Source: Anaerorhabdus sp964386325 (GTDB lineage: Bacteria > Bacillota_I > Bacilli_A > Erysipelotrichales > Erysipelotrichaceae). From it: a stretch of DNA of 46,717 bases. Positions 1-8,379 of the stretch are shown in pieces. The stretch lies in contig CAYLQY010000018.1 of the NCBI GenBank assembly GCA_964386325.1, positions 1-46,717 of the forward strand, in the 5' to 3' direction. The first letter of the stretch is position 1. Each line of letters opens with the position of its first letter. Made by a program: the position numbers and the translations under genes. A model generated the notes under the pieces. It was not told the DNA's origin. It did no database searches and saw only the letters and a list, made by a program, of their open reading frames with translations.

Positions 1-3
1 TCC

Positions 4-183
4 TTATTTTGAGCGACGTGCTTTTCTTGCAGCTTCCGACTTTAATTTACGACGGACGCCTGGTTTTACATAAAACTCTCTTTTGCGAGCCTCAGCAAGG
101 GTCCCGTTGCGAGATACTTGACGTTTAAAACGACGTAATGCGTCATCCAAACCTTCGTTCTCTTTGAGTACAACTCTTGGCAT
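4..183 (-). CDS. rpsU: 30S ribosomal protein S21
   Basis: Translating the minus strand gives a complete 59-residue protein that starts MPRVVLKENEGLDDALRRF and ends in a run of Lys/Arg (KARRSK), the usual pattern and length of bacterial S21. S21 binds the small ribosomal subunit near the 16S 3' end and helps start translation. The ATG is preceded by a very G-rich ribosome binding site (AAGGGGGG) seven bases upstream. It has its own promoter between deoC and rpsU and so is probably transcribed apart from the rsmE-mtaB-murE-deoC group. Identification is secure. Confidence 0.96.
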   Translation of the reverse strand: MPRVVLKENEGLDDALRRFKRQVSRNGTLAEARKREFYVKPGVRRKLKSEAARKARRSK

Positions 184-215
184 TAATTAACCCCCCTTCT
201 GATGCATGCATTGAT

Positions 216-244
216 ATTATATCGAAGTACAACACAAATTGCAA
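216..244 (-). promoter_or_regulatory. rpsU promoter
   Basis: The minus strand shows TTGCAA (239-244), a 17-base spacer and a perfect TATAAT (216-221), about 32 bases before the rpsU start. This is a strong vegetative-sigma promoter in the short gap after deoC. Confidence 0.85.
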
Positions 245-246
245 TA

Positions 247-912
247 TTAATAAGTATTATTTTCAATATTTTTGCCTTGTAATAACGCGCAACCGCTACT
301 TGTTCCAATACGGTCTGCACCAGCTTCAATCATTTCTAGTAAATCATCATAGCTACGAACTCCACCCGCTGCCTTCACTTTACATTGATCCTTAACTGTT
401 GCCTTCATTAAACGAACATCTTCAACAGTTGCGCCTGATGTTGAGAAACCAGTAGAAGTTTTTACAAAATCTGCACCAGCTGCAACAACAGCTTCACATG
501 CACGAACTTTTTCATCATTTGTTAATAAACATGTTTCAATAATAACTTTTAGTACATGAGAACCAACAGCTTCTTTAATTGCTTTAATTTCATTTACAAC
601 ATAATCCATTTTATTATCTTTTAATGCACCAATATTAAGTACCATATCTACTTCATCAGCACCAATTTCTATTGCATTTTTAGCTTCAAATACTTTTGAA
701 GTTGTTGTCATTGCACCTAAAGGAAAACCAATAACAGTACATACACCTACGTCACTACCCGCCAATTCTTTTTTACAGAATTCAATCCAACAAGGATTAA
801 CACATACAGTTGCAAAATCAAATTCTTTTGCTTGGCTACATAATTCCTTAATTTGTGCTTCTGTACTATTTTGTTTTAATAATGTGTGGTCAATTGTTTT
901 ATTCAATCTCAT
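247..912 (-). CDS. deoC: deoxyribose-phosphate aldolase
   Basis: DeoC cleaves 2-deoxyribose 5-phosphate into glyceraldehyde 3-phosphate and acetaldehyde, feeding deoxynucleoside carbon into glycolysis. The 221-residue cytosolic TIM barrel carries the expected residues: Asp89 in DEVDM, the Schiff-base Lys151 in ADFVKTSTGF and the helper Lys180 in KAAGGV. I chose the start MRLNKTIDHTLL at 912, because homologues begin with this KTIDHT segment; an in-frame start at 930 would add six residues inside murE. The gene overlaps the murE end by 14 bases, which suggests translational coupling. No other deo genes lie nearby. Confidence 0.93.
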   Translation of the reverse strand: MRLNKTIDHTLLKQNSTEAQIKELCSQAKEFDFATVCVNPCWIEFCKKELAGSDVGVCTVIGFPLGAMTTTSKVFEAKNAIEIGADEVDMVLNIGALKDNKMDYVVNEIKAIKEAVGSHVLKVIIETCLLTNDEKVRACEAVVAAGADFVKTSTGFSTSGATVEDVRLMKATVKDQCKVKAAGGVRSYDDLLEMIEAGADRIGTSSGCALLQGKNIENNTY

Positions 913-2365
913 TTTCTTCTCCTTCACCAAAGTAATATTTTTTAATCATTTCTTTTGCAATGCGATGGTCACCTAAATAAGGTTCTCTACCAAATTCTCC
1001 ATAGATGAATATTTCATCACCTTTGCCAAGAATCAAGATAGTATCGTCTTCATTCGCCATCTCTATTGCCTGACGAATCGCATCAAATCTTCGTTCGATA
1101 ATAATGTAATTCGTTTTCTTAATCCCCTCTGCAATTTCCTGTGCGATGTCATATACATTTTCATCACGTGGATCATCTTCAGTAAGTATAATCATATCAC
1201 AATATTTATCTGCAATTTCCCCAAAAATTGGACGTTTCTTGAAATCACGTTTACCCGCTGAACCAAAAACGGCAATAATTCGATTTTCTTTTGGTGTAAT
1301 TCGAGCAGCATATTCCATAACTTGCTTAATGCCATCCGGTGTATGTGCAAAATCTACAATAACATTGAATGGTTGTCCAACATCAATTCGTTCCATTCTT
1401 CCTTCAATTTGATCAAAATGATTCAATTTCATCAAGAAACTTTCGATTGGAATTCCTTTGGAATGTAGTGCAGATATCGCAGCCAATAAGTTGTATATAT
1501 TAAACAACGCCACTAAATTGGTTTCAACACGATACTCTTTATCAATACATTTCAATGTAAATACCGTTTTGTCTTTTTGTAATTGAATATCTAACGCTTG
1601 ATAATCAGCTGGTTTATTAATTCCATAGGTCAATACTTTACACTTACAGTCTTCAACAATTGCCAAGCCATATGGATCATCGGCATTTGTTATCGCAATC
1701 GCTTCTTCAGGTAAATGATCAAAGAAAGCTTTTTTCGCTGCGAAATAGTTTTCCATTGTGCCATGATAATCAAGATGATCATGTGTTAAATTAGTGAATA
1801 CGCCGACATCAAATTTAATTGAATCAATTCGGTGTTGTTCAATACCAATACTACTTACTTCTAATGTACAAGCCTTCATACCCGCTTCTACCATATCATG
1901 AAGAATTCCATGAAGATCATCTATTTCAGGTGTCGTTAATAAAGGTGGTAATTTCACTGTTCCATATTCAATTGAAATTGTCCCAATATAACCAGTAGGG
2001 ACTTTTTCATTCAATAAATTTTTAATTAAACTTGTAACTGAACTTTTACCATTTGTTCCCGTTACACCAAAAATAACCATCTTTTTAGAAGGACTATTAT
2101 AGAAGATATTGGCTACTTGGTTATATACCTTTACCACATCTTTAACACGAACATAGGTTACTGATGGATCCATTTCTTCAAGTGGATCACTATAAACAAC
2201 GCATACTGCACCATTTTTTATTGCTTGCGGTATAAATCGATGTCCATCATTCATCATTCCCTTAACACAGAAAAATATTGAATTTGGTCGTTTTTTTCTG
2301 CTATCTGACATTAACCCTTGAATCTCTAATTCTGGTGCATTTTCAAATATTGAATTTAATTTCAT
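899..2365 (-). CDS. murE: UDP-N-acetylmuramyl-tripeptide synthetase MurE
   Basis: MurE adds the third amino acid of the peptidoglycan stem peptide to UDP-MurNAc-L-Ala-D-Glu in the cytosol, using ATP. The 488 residues show the Mur ligase layout: a substrate-binding N domain, an ATP loop GTNGKS near residue 103, the TTPE motif near 144, a probable carbamoylated Lys around 211 (FAAKKAFF) and a C-terminal ligase domain. The residue-selecting motif reads DDPR at 397-400, not the DNPR typical of diaminopimelate enzymes, so the amino acid added (Lys or another) cannot be read off safely. It lies eight bases after mtaB, with a GAGGGG ribosome binding site. Confidence 0.93.
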   Translation of the reverse strand: MKLNSIFENAPELEIQGLMSDSRKKRPNSIFFCVKGMMNDGHRFIPQAIKNGAVCVVYSDPLEEMDPSVTYVRVKDVVKVYNQVANIFYNSPSKKMVIFGVTGTNGKSSVTSLIKNLLNEKVPTGYIGTISIEYGTVKLPPLLTTPEIDDLHGILHDMVEAGMKACTLEVSSIGIEQHRIDSIKFDVGVFTNLTHDHLDYHGTMENYFAAKKAFFDHLPEEAIAITNADDPYGLAIVEDCKCKVLTYGINKPADYQALDIQLQKDKTVFTLKCIDKEYRVETNLVALFNIYNLLAAISALHSKGIPIESFLMKLNHFDQIEGRMERIDVGQPFNVIVDFAHTPDGIKQVMEYAARITPKENRIIAVFGSAGKRDFKKRPIFGEIADKYCDMIILTEDDPRDENVYDIAQEIAEGIKKTNYIIIERRFDAIRQAIEMANEDDTILILGKGDEIFIYGEFGREPYLGDHRIAKEMIKKYYFGEGEENEIE

Positions 2366-2372
2366 ACACCTA

Positions 2373-3668
2373 TCACCCCTCTTTTTTACCGACTAAATTA
2401 TCTTTAATCATATGCGAAATCGTAACTTCTACTATTTCATTTTTTTGTTGTACACCTTCAATTGTTACAGGTAAGTATTCACTGGAATGCCCAAATGAAT
2501 TTTCTCCTTGAATTTCTTCAACAAGAACTGAAACTTTCTTATTAACAAATGAACTCTTATACTCATAGTATAGGTTCTTTGATAAATTACTACAAGTTTG
2601 AACTCTTTGTTTCTTAGTAGAATCTGATACTTGACCAACCATTTTTTCTGCAGCTGTTCCCGTTTTTGGTGAAAATGGAAATACATGCAGGAAAGTAAAC
2701 TTACATTTCTTTAAAAATTCAACCGTCTTATTAAATTCTTCTTCTGTCTCTTGTGGAAAACCTACAATTAAATCCGTACTTATTGATATTCCTGGTAAAC
2801 TCTTTCTTATTTCTTCTACACGAGCATAAAATTCACTTGTTGTATATGGACGATTCATTCGTTTTAATGTTTCATCACATCCCGCTTGAAGAGGAATATG
2901 AAGATGCCGAGCAATACGTGAATTCGACTTCATCAGTTCTATTAATTCATTACTTATTTCTGTGATTTCAATTGAAGAAATACGAATTCTCATTAAACTT
3001 GGAACTTCATTTAACATTGTTTTAATACAATGAGCTAATGTCTCACCATTATCCGCACCATATCTTCCAGTATGGATACCTGCAAGAACGATTTCTTTGT
3101 GATTTTTCGCAAGTTGTTTTGTATTCTCAATCACTTTATCAAGTGATAATGATCTTTCTTTACCTCTTGCATAAGGGATAATACAATAACTGCAAAATTG
3201 ATTACAACCATCTTGTATTTTCATATACGCACGTGTTTGATGTTCAAAATGTGTAAGCGGCATTTCTTCAAACTCTGCTTCTTTTCTAACATCATCCACC
3301 AAGACAATCTTTTCATTGTTTTTTATAACTTTTTCTATTAAATCAGGCAAATCATGTTTATGACTTGATCCAACTAAGATATCAATCGCTTCATTTTCTT
3401 TCATGTTTTCAGCATTGATTTGCACATAACAACCAACAACACAAATAATCGCATTGGGATTTTGACGTATTGCTTGATTTATTTTTTGACGCGATTTACT
3501 CGCAGCCGTATTTGTAACAGCACATGTAAACACAAGGTAAACATCTGCTTCTTCTTTAAAATCAACTTCGCTGTATCCTTTTGCATTCAATGCTTGTTGG
3601 ATACTTCCCGCTTCATATGTATTAACTTTGCATCCTAAACAGGATATAGCATAACGAACCACAGACAT
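2373..3668 (-). CDS. mtaB: tRNA t6A37 methylthiotransferase MtaB
   Basis: MtaB is a radical-SAM enzyme that turns t6A at position 37 of ANN-decoding tRNAs into ms2t6A. The 431-residue protein has the three domains expected: an N-terminal UPF0004 domain with cluster cysteines 13, 49 and 80, a radical-SAM core with CNQFCSYC (Cys155, 159, 162), and a C-terminal TRAM-like segment. The opening ISCLGCKVNTYE and the single-TRAM length fit MtaB better than MiaB or RimO. It sits between rsmE and murE with eight-base gaps, so the operon mixes RNA modification and wall synthesis. Confidence 0.92.
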   Translation of the reverse strand: MSVVRYAISCLGCKVNTYEAGSIQQALNAKGYSEVDFKEEADVYLVFTCAVTNTAASKSRQKINQAIRQNPNAIICVVGCYVQINAENMKENEAIDILVGSSHKHDLPDLIEKVIKNNEKIVLVDDVRKEAEFEEMPLTHFEHQTRAYMKIQDGCNQFCSYCIIPYARGKERSLSLDKVIENTKQLAKNHKEIVLAGIHTGRYGADNGETLAHCIKTMLNEVPSLMRIRISSIEITEISNELIELMKSNSRIARHLHIPLQAGCDETLKRMNRPYTTSEFYARVEEIRKSLPGISISTDLIVGFPQETEEEFNKTVEFLKKCKFTFLHVFPFSPKTGTAAEKMVGQVSDSTKKQRVQTCSNLSKNLYYEYKSSFVNKKVSVLVEEIQGENSFGHSSEYLPVTIEGVQQKNEIVEVTISHMIKDNLVGKKEG

Positions 3669-3675
3669 TTCCTCT

Positions 3676-4392
3676 CTACTCTACAAGTGCATCTATTGCA
3701 CTACACACATACATTGCAGCTGTTTCAGCACGCAATGTTCTTTTACCCAAACTTATACAATGAAATCCTTGATTCATCAAAAACTCAACTTCATCGCTTG
3801 AAAGTCCACCTTCTGGACCAATAACAATTGTCATACTCTTCTCATTGACAATATTTTTCAATTTTTCTCCACTTATTTTAGCATCCTCATACGCAACACA
3901 ATTACAATCCGATTTATATTCACCTAATTCTTTGAATTGCACTGATTCAACTATCATCGGCACACAATTTCTTTTAGATTGTTCTGCCGCTTCTAACATT
4001 ATCTTATTCCAACGCTCTAATTTCTTCACTGATTTATCTTCTTTTGCTTTTACAATCGTCCTTGATGATTCAAAAGGAACAATTCTACTTACTCCTAATT
4101 CGGTACATTTTTGAAGAACTACATCCCATTTTTCCTTCTTAATCAATCCCAAACATAATGTAATCTTGCATGTCATTTCATTATTATCTAAATCACATTG
4201 AATGTTAGAAGCTTTGACTTTTTTACCTTCATAAAAAATAGTTGCGAATGCAGCTTGATTATCTTGATCTACTATTCTGACAACAGTATTCTCTTTCATA
4301 CGAAGAACATCTCTTATATGGTGTGCTTGTTCATCATCAAAACAAATCACATCGCTTGTGCCAATTTTTTCTAATATAAAGTACTGTTGCAT
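3676..4392 (-). CDS. rsmE: 16S rRNA (uracil-1498-N3)-methyltransferase
   Basis: RsmE methylates U1498 of 16S rRNA in the small subunit. The 238-residue protein ends with the SPOUT knot: IGPEGG followed by LGKRTLRAETAAMY, both hallmarks of the family. A GTG nine bases upstream also gives an open frame, but it lies inside the AGGTG ribosome binding site, so the ATG at 4392 is preferred. It is the first gene of the rsmE-mtaB-murE-deoC operon. A TGGTATTAT extended -10 lies at 4409-4417. Confidence 0.93.
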   Translation of the reverse strand: MQQYFILEKIGTSDVICFDDEQAHHIRDVLRMKENTVVRIVDQDNQAAFATIFYEGKKVKASNIQCDLDNNEMTCKITLCLGLIKKEKWDVVLQKCTELGVSRIVPFESSRTIVKAKEDKSVKKLERWNKIMLEAAEQSKRNCVPMIVESVQFKELGEYKSDCNCVAYEDAKISGEKLKNIVNEKSMTIVIGPEGGLSSDEVEFLMNQGFHCISLGKRTLRAETAAMYVCSAIDALVE

Positions 4393-4408
4393 ATTTATCA
4401 CCTCGTAT

Positions 4409-4417
4409 ATAATACCA
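4409..4417 (-). promoter_or_regulatory. probable rsmE operon promoter (-10)
   Basis: TGGTATTAT on the minus strand is an extended -10 about 17 bases before the rsmE ATG. No convincing -35 is visible, so this is a weak call. Confidence 0.4.
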
Positions 4418-4456
4418 AAAAACGCTTAAAATAAAAAGGATTTACACAATAATAAA

Positions 4457-4483
4457 CAGTGCAGATTAAATCAATCTGCACTG
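4457..4483 (-). terminator. terminator after uracil permease gene
   Basis: Perfect 11-bp inverted repeat (CAGTGCAGATT / AATCTGCACTG) with a 5-base loop, 27 bases past the permease stop. On the minus strand it is followed by a T-rich but interrupted tract. It separates the permease from the rsmE operon. Confidence 0.75.
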
Positions 4484-4510
4484 TAGTTATCGTTCTAGCT
4501 TTTTTTTCTT

Positions 4511-5812
4511 TTATAAAACTTCAGCATCATTGCCATCTTTAGGCAAAATTAAGTTTAAGATGATACCAATTGTTGCAGAAAGCGCTGTTCCACTAAGTGT
4601 TACAAAACGTCCAAGTGGTAATAATGCTCCCCCAAGTCCAATAACTAACATCGCACTCGCAATAATAAGATTTCTTTGTTTTGTAAAATCAACATTGTTA
4701 TCAATAAGTACACGTAAACCATTTGAAGCAATAACCCCGTAAAGTAGAATACTCATCCCTCCAAGAACCGCATTTGGAATCGTTTGAATAAAGGCTGCAA
4801 CAATTGTACAACATGACAATAGAATCGCAATACATGCAGCTCCTACTGTTACATAGACAGATGCAACTTTAGTCATACCAATTACACCAGTATTTTCACC
4901 ATACGTTGTATTAGCAGGTCCTCCTAGAAATGCTGAAACTGCTGTGGCAATACCATCTCCCATTAATGTCTTATCTAGACCTGGATCTTTTAAGAAGTTA
5001 CGCCCACAAATTTTACCAAGCACTGTATGATCACCAATATGTTCAGAAATTGTAACAATCGCTACTGGTAAAATTGCCCAAGTTTCAGGTCCAAAGTATA
5101 AATCATATGTTTTAAAATTTCCAACTTTGAAAGGTAGAATGAATTCAGGAAATGCAAAGAATTTACCTGATTCAAGAACTGCAGTAACTTTAGAGAAATC
5201 AACAATTCCTAATGCACACGCAATTAAATACCCCATTAAGATTCCACATAAGAAAGGAATAATTTTGAAGAATCCTTTTGCCTTCGTACTGATTAATGCT
5301 GTAATGATGAATGTAAGAATTGCAACTAACATTGATTGCCAGTTACCACCTTCAACAAATCCCGCATTCGCAACCGCGTTTCCAGCAAGTCCAAGCCCAA
5401 TAACCGCAATCATTGGTCCAATAATGATTGGTGGTAATAACTTATCAATCCAATCTTTACCTATAAACTTTATAACAATCGCAACAATCACATAAATTAA
5501 TCCAACTAACATTAATCCTGTTTGAGAAGCACTTACGCTACCACCCATTGCTTCAACTGCAATAACAACTGCACTTATGTAAGCGAAGCTTGAACCTAAA
5601 TAAACGGGCACTTTAAATTTTGTAATTACTGAATAAATAATTGTCCCTAATCCTGATGCAAATAAAGCTACCGAAATTGGAAATCCTGTTAAAATCGGTA
5701 CTAAGATTGTTGCCCCAAACATCGCAAATACATGTTGGAAACTCAAGAGCGCCCACTGTGCAGGCTTTGGTTTTTGATCGACATCAAGTGTCATTTGTAC
5801 TTTTTGTGACAT
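4511..5812 (-). CDS. uracil/xanthine permease family transporter, probably uracil
   Basis: This 433-residue polytopic membrane protein belongs to the NCS2 nucleobase transporter family. The N-terminal stretch QHVFAMFGATILVPILTG followed by YLGSSFAYIS closely resembles the uracil permeases UraA/PyrP, and a Glu-containing segment (ITISEHIGDH) matches the uracil-binding helix region. It should import uracil with a proton for pyrimidine salvage. An AGGAGG ribosome binding site precedes the ATG. It is a single-gene transcript with a leader that looks like an attenuator (5849-5930) and its own terminator. Substrate is inferred from similarity. Confidence 0.87.
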   Translation of the reverse strand: MSQKVQMTLDVDQKPKPAQWALLSFQHVFAMFGATILVPILTGFPISVALFASGLGTIIYSVITKFKVPVYLGSSFAYISAVVIAVEAMGGSVSASQTGLMLVGLIYVIVAIVIKFIGKDWIDKLLPPIIIGPMIAVIGLGLAGNAVANAGFVEGGNWQSMLVAILTFIITALISTKAKGFFKIIPFLCGILMGYLIACALGIVDFSKVTAVLESGKFFAFPEFILPFKVGNFKTYDLYFGPETWAILPVAIVTISEHIGDHTVLGKICGRNFLKDPGLDKTLMGDGIATAVSAFLGGPANTTYGENTGVIGMTKVASVYVTVGAACIAILLSCCTIVAAFIQTIPNAVLGGMSILLYGVIASNGLRVLIDNNVDFTKQRNLIIASAMLVIGLGGALLPLGRFVTLSGTALSATIGIILNLILPKDGNDAEVL

Positions 5813-5848
5813 GTTATCCTCCTCATTTTTTTGGCCTTTTCATGAAAA

Positions 5849-5930
5849 AAAGACCCCATTCTAGGATCCTTATCGTTTAACGTAGTTACTATCTCTTTTT
5901 GACATCTCGTGTCAAATTAAAGAATCCTTG
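5849..5930 (-). promoter_or_regulatory. putative transcription attenuator in permease leader
   Basis: Reading the minus strand from the predicted start near 5929, the leader has three parts. First is a 5' segment AGGATTCTT (5920-5928). Next is a hairpin TTTGACA-CGAGA-TGTCAAA (5898-5916). Last is an 8-bp stem AAGGATCC/GGGTCTTT (5849-5871) with two wobble pairs, followed by a T run: a plausible terminator. The 5' segment can instead pair over nine bases with AAGGATCCT, which would break the terminator. I do not see a PyrR-site consensus. The mechanism is inferred. Confidence 0.5.
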
Positions 5931-5954
5931 CACTTATTATAGCACAAGGACTCT
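5921..5954 (-). terminator. probable terminator after CNNM gene
   Basis: On the minus strand AGAGTCCTTG pairs with CAAGGATTCT (10 bp, one G-U), followed by TTTAATTTG. On the plus strand the wobble becomes an A-C mismatch, so it acts best on minus transcripts. The U tract is weak. The loop contains the next promoter. Confidence 0.55.
5936..5944 (-). promoter_or_regulatory. uracil permease promoter, extended -10
   Basis: TGCTATAAT on the minus strand. No clear -35. The element lies in the loop of the hairpin that appears to terminate the upstream CNNM gene. Confidence 0.7.
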
Positions 5955-5965
5955 ATTTTTAAAGA

Positions 5966-7246
5966 TTATTTTTTTGATTTCTTTTCTTTTTCATCTTCTA
6001 CCTCTTCAGGAAGTAGTGATACTTTGATTTCGTTAACTTTTCGAGCGTCAGCACTTGTAACTTCAACCTCAATATTCAGATATCTAAATTGTTCTCCAAT
6101 ACCTGGAATATGTTCGAATTGATGAATCACCCATCCGCTCACTGTAATCATTTCAAAATCTTCATCTGGTTTAACATTAAAGCGTTCAAACATATCTTCA
6201 AGGTCAGCGTCACATTCAACCAAAAATGTATTTTCATCTAATTGCTTATAATACTCAACAACAATATCATGCTCATCCCAAATATCACCCACAAGTTCTT
6301 CAAGAATATCTTCTAATGTAATAATTCCCGAAGTTCCACCATATTCATCAAGGACAATAGCCATATGTGTTTTAGAACTTTGTAATTGACGAAGTAATCC
6401 TGATATCTTTACATGCAAGTTTGTGAAAATCAAAGTCTTAATAATTGTTTTTAAAGGACCTTTTTCATTATAGTAAAGATTATAGAAGTCTTTTTCATGA
6501 ATGAATCCCACAATATTATCAATCGAATTTTCATAAACTGGTAATCGTGAAAACGAATTAAAACGGAATGCTTTCTCTATATCTTCTAACGGACTACGCA
6601 CATCAACTGCCACTAAATCAACACGTGGTGTCAATATATCCTTAACATCTAAATCATTAAATTCAATTGCTGCACATATTAAATCACTCTCATGAGCCTC
6701 TAAATCACCATCATTCTCAGCTTCTTCAACCATTGTGATTAATTCATCCTGCGTCATTGAATCTTCTTCTTTAAACTTGAATAATTTTTTAATTAAATTC
6801 TTCCATAATGTAAATAACGCATTTAGCGGAATAAAAATAAGATTTAAAATATTAATAAAACCTGAGCTCATCATCGCGAACTTCTCTGGTTTTTCTTTCG
6901 CCAAACTTTTTGGTGTAATTTCACCAAATATCAAAACAACGATGGTCATTACCAATGTAGAAATCGATGCTCCGGCATCCCCGTATATCTTCGTGAAAAT
7001 AACTGTCGCAATTGATGCAGACGCGATATTCACAATATTGTTACCAATTAGAATTGTTGAAATTAAATTATCATAATTATCTAAAAGTTTTAAAACTCGA
7101 TCCGCTGTCTTATTTCCGTTATTCGACATATTCTTTAAGCGGATTTTATTAGAGCACGAAAAAGCTGTCTCCGTGGCACTAAAATAACCTGAAAACAAAA
7201 TCAAAATAAATAAAATTATAATTAACGTCTGTATACTACTATCCAT
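5966..7246 (-). CDS. CNNM/CorC-HlyC family membrane protein (DUF21-CBS)
   Basis: Domains in order over 426 residues: a DUF21 membrane domain (about residues 5-180) opening GYFSATETAFSCSN, a pair of CBS domains (about 200-330, containing ILTPRVDLVAVDV and VLDEYGGTSGIITLEDILEE), and a C-terminal CorC/HlyC domain ending in a charged tail. Family members are often labelled hemolysins, but characterised ones export or regulate Mg2+, probably coupled to Na+. The GGAGAT ribosome binding site supports the ATG at 7246. A long structured leader RNA precedes it, which suggests ion- or metabolite-dependent control. Confidence 0.88.
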   Translation of the reverse strand: MDSSIQTLIIILFILILFSGYFSATETAFSCSNKIRLKNMSNNGNKTADRVLKLLDNYDNLISTILIGNNIVNIASASIATVIFTKIYGDAGASISTLVMTIVVLIFGEITPKSLAKEKPEKFAMMSSGFINILNLIFIPLNALFTLWKNLIKKLFKFKEEDSMTQDELITMVEEAENDGDLEAHESDLICAAIEFNDLDVKDILTPRVDLVAVDVRSPLEDIEKAFRFNSFSRLPVYENSIDNIVGFIHEKDFYNLYYNEKGPLKTIIKTLIFTNLHVKISGLLRQLQSSKTHMAIVLDEYGGTSGIITLEDILEELVGDIWDEHDIVVEYYKQLDENTFLVECDADLEDMFERFNVKPDEDFEMITVSGWVIHQFEHIPGIGEQFRYLNIEVEVTSADARKVNEIKVSLLPEEVEDEKEKKSKK

Positions 7247-7270
7247 GTTTCAATATCTCCTTCTCTCAAC

Positions 7271-7422
7271 GTAAAAAAACACTCATCAAATTATGCTCGC
7301 ATAAAATGCAACTTGATTCTTCTTCTAGAATTGAGATTGTTTTGGGAGATAAAATAATATACTTCACCAATACAGATCGGTAAGGGCGACTCGTCCAACG
7401 TTGACACATCCTTTCAAAACTT
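7271..7422 (-). ncRNA. structured leader RNA of unknown class, with terminator
   Basis: A promoter at 7429-7457 should start a transcript near 7422. About 105 bases on, a 9-bp stem (7309-7317 with 7285-7293) is followed by GAGTGTTTTTTT, an intrinsic terminator placed 25 bases before the CNNM start. Between them I see a hairpin ACCGAT-CTGT-ATTGGT (7366-7381) and a pairing of GTTTTG and GGA with TCC and CAAAAC that would enclose it. This layout fits a riboswitch or a stand-alone small RNA. It does not match the T-box, M-box, Mn, SAM, purine or TPP consensus as I know them. Confidence 0.55.
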
Positions 7423-7428
7423 GAGGTT

Positions 7429-7457
7429 ATTATATCATCACCGCTATTTTTGTGCAA
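7429..7457 (-). promoter_or_regulatory. promoter of CNNM leader RNA
   Basis: Minus strand TTGCAC (7452-7457), 17-base spacer, perfect TATAAT (7429-7434). Confidence 0.8.
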
Positions 7458-7476
7458 ATTCTTCGTCATTTCTTAG

Positions 7477-7482
7477 TATAAT
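7477..7482 (+). promoter_or_regulatory. possible -10 for the 7511 gene
   Basis: TATAAT on the plus strand, 28 bases before the predicted ATG; no good -35. It lies back to back with the leader RNA promoter on the other strand. Confidence 0.4.
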
Positions 7483-7510
7483 GGCTTAATAGAAAGCGAG
7501 AGAATTGACA

Positions 7511-8281
7511 ATGAACGGCGAAACTTATCAAATATGCAATCTTATTGTGGCAGCTAAAAATGCTTTAAAATCAAAAACACTTACTCTAGACTATACTGCA
7601 CTCCCTTATGAAAATACAATTACCTTTAAGTTTTTATCTAAAAAAATGCTATTTCATTCAAAACCGTTCATCACCCATGATGTTAATGAATGGTTTAAAC
7701 AATGTCATAAAAATAAAATCAAAGACTTCAAACTACTTGCGCCAGTTAATATAAATGATCGTAATATCCTTGGGTTTTCAAATACTTCTCAAAACATTCT
7801 TGTCTGTTTTCACGAAAATCATACTACTTATTTTTCTACTCAATGGGATTTCGATACCCTTAAGCAAGGTTGGAATATTGTTTATACCGAACATGAATGG
7901 CCAAATGTTCCATCACTTCCTCCTATTTTTGAAGATACTACACCCGCATTCATTGATATTCTATCAACGATAAAAGATTTCTCACAAACACTGAACTTCC
8001 CATATTTCGCAGATATATTCCAACAATCACTCATGACACTCAAAGGAAGCCATGAATTCTCAAACACTTATAATTATCCATTACTTAAACTTCCACCTAA
8101 AAATTCATCCATATTCATAGCTACCGCTATCGCTGATGTATTTGGAGCAATGGGATCATGGAATGATAGTCCACCTTATGTTGCCTACGAATTACATCTT
8201 GATAAAGAATACGAAGAATATTCAAGTGAACTTTTGAAACAGCTACGTTTAGCATTGCTTTACGCTATCAATGAATGGTAA
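7511..8281 (+). CDS. hypothetical protein
   Basis: I do not recognise this 256-residue protein. It is soluble-looking: no signal peptide or membrane helix, and rich in aromatic residues and Asn/His. The C-terminal part contains VFGAMGSWNDSPPYVAY and ends in a charged helix (KEYEEYSSELLKQLRLALLYAINEW). The start is taken at the ATG at 7511; a TTG six bases earlier is also in frame and the ribosome binding site (GAGAG) is weak, so either could be used. It is divergent from the CNNM leader RNA and is followed 98 bases later by a small membrane protein on the same strand. Confidence 0.75.
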   Translation: MNGETYQICNLIVAAKNALKSKTLTLDYTALPYENTITFKFLSKKMLFHSKPFITHDVNEWFKQCHKNKIKDFKLLAPVNINDRNILGFSNTSQNILVCFHENHTTYFSTQWDFDTLKQGWNIVYTEHEWPNVPSLPPIFEDTTPAFIDILSTIKDFSQTLNFPYFADIFQQSLMTLKGSHEFSNTYNYPLLKLPPKNSSIFIATAIADVFGAMGSWNDSPPYVAYELHLDKEYEEYSSELLKQLRLALLYAINEW

Positions 8282-8379
8282 TCTTATCCGCATTCTATTT
8301 ATGCATCACTTTATTCATAAGATATTTTAAGTTTATTCAAGGAATAACTATGCAATACTAGAGCCAAAGGAGATTAACC

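Noticed and set aside
2465..2686. Extra frames opposite or across mtaB and murE
   Set aside because: Alternate-frame readings of conserved coding sequence with no start signal or family features.
4392..4401. GTG start for rsmE nine bases upstream
   Set aside because: The GTG is part of the AGGTG ribosome binding site that serves the ATG at 4392.
7266..7469. 67-codon open frame across the CNNM leader RNA
   Set aside because: Its first codons precede the predicted transcription start, and the internal ATG directly abuts the only AGG, leaving no spacing for translation. The RNA structure and terminator explain the interval better.
8282..8379. Terminator after the 7511 gene
   Set aside because: ATCTTAT/ATAAGAT can pair around a smaller GCAT/ATGC stem, but the loop is large and no T run follows, so I do not call it.
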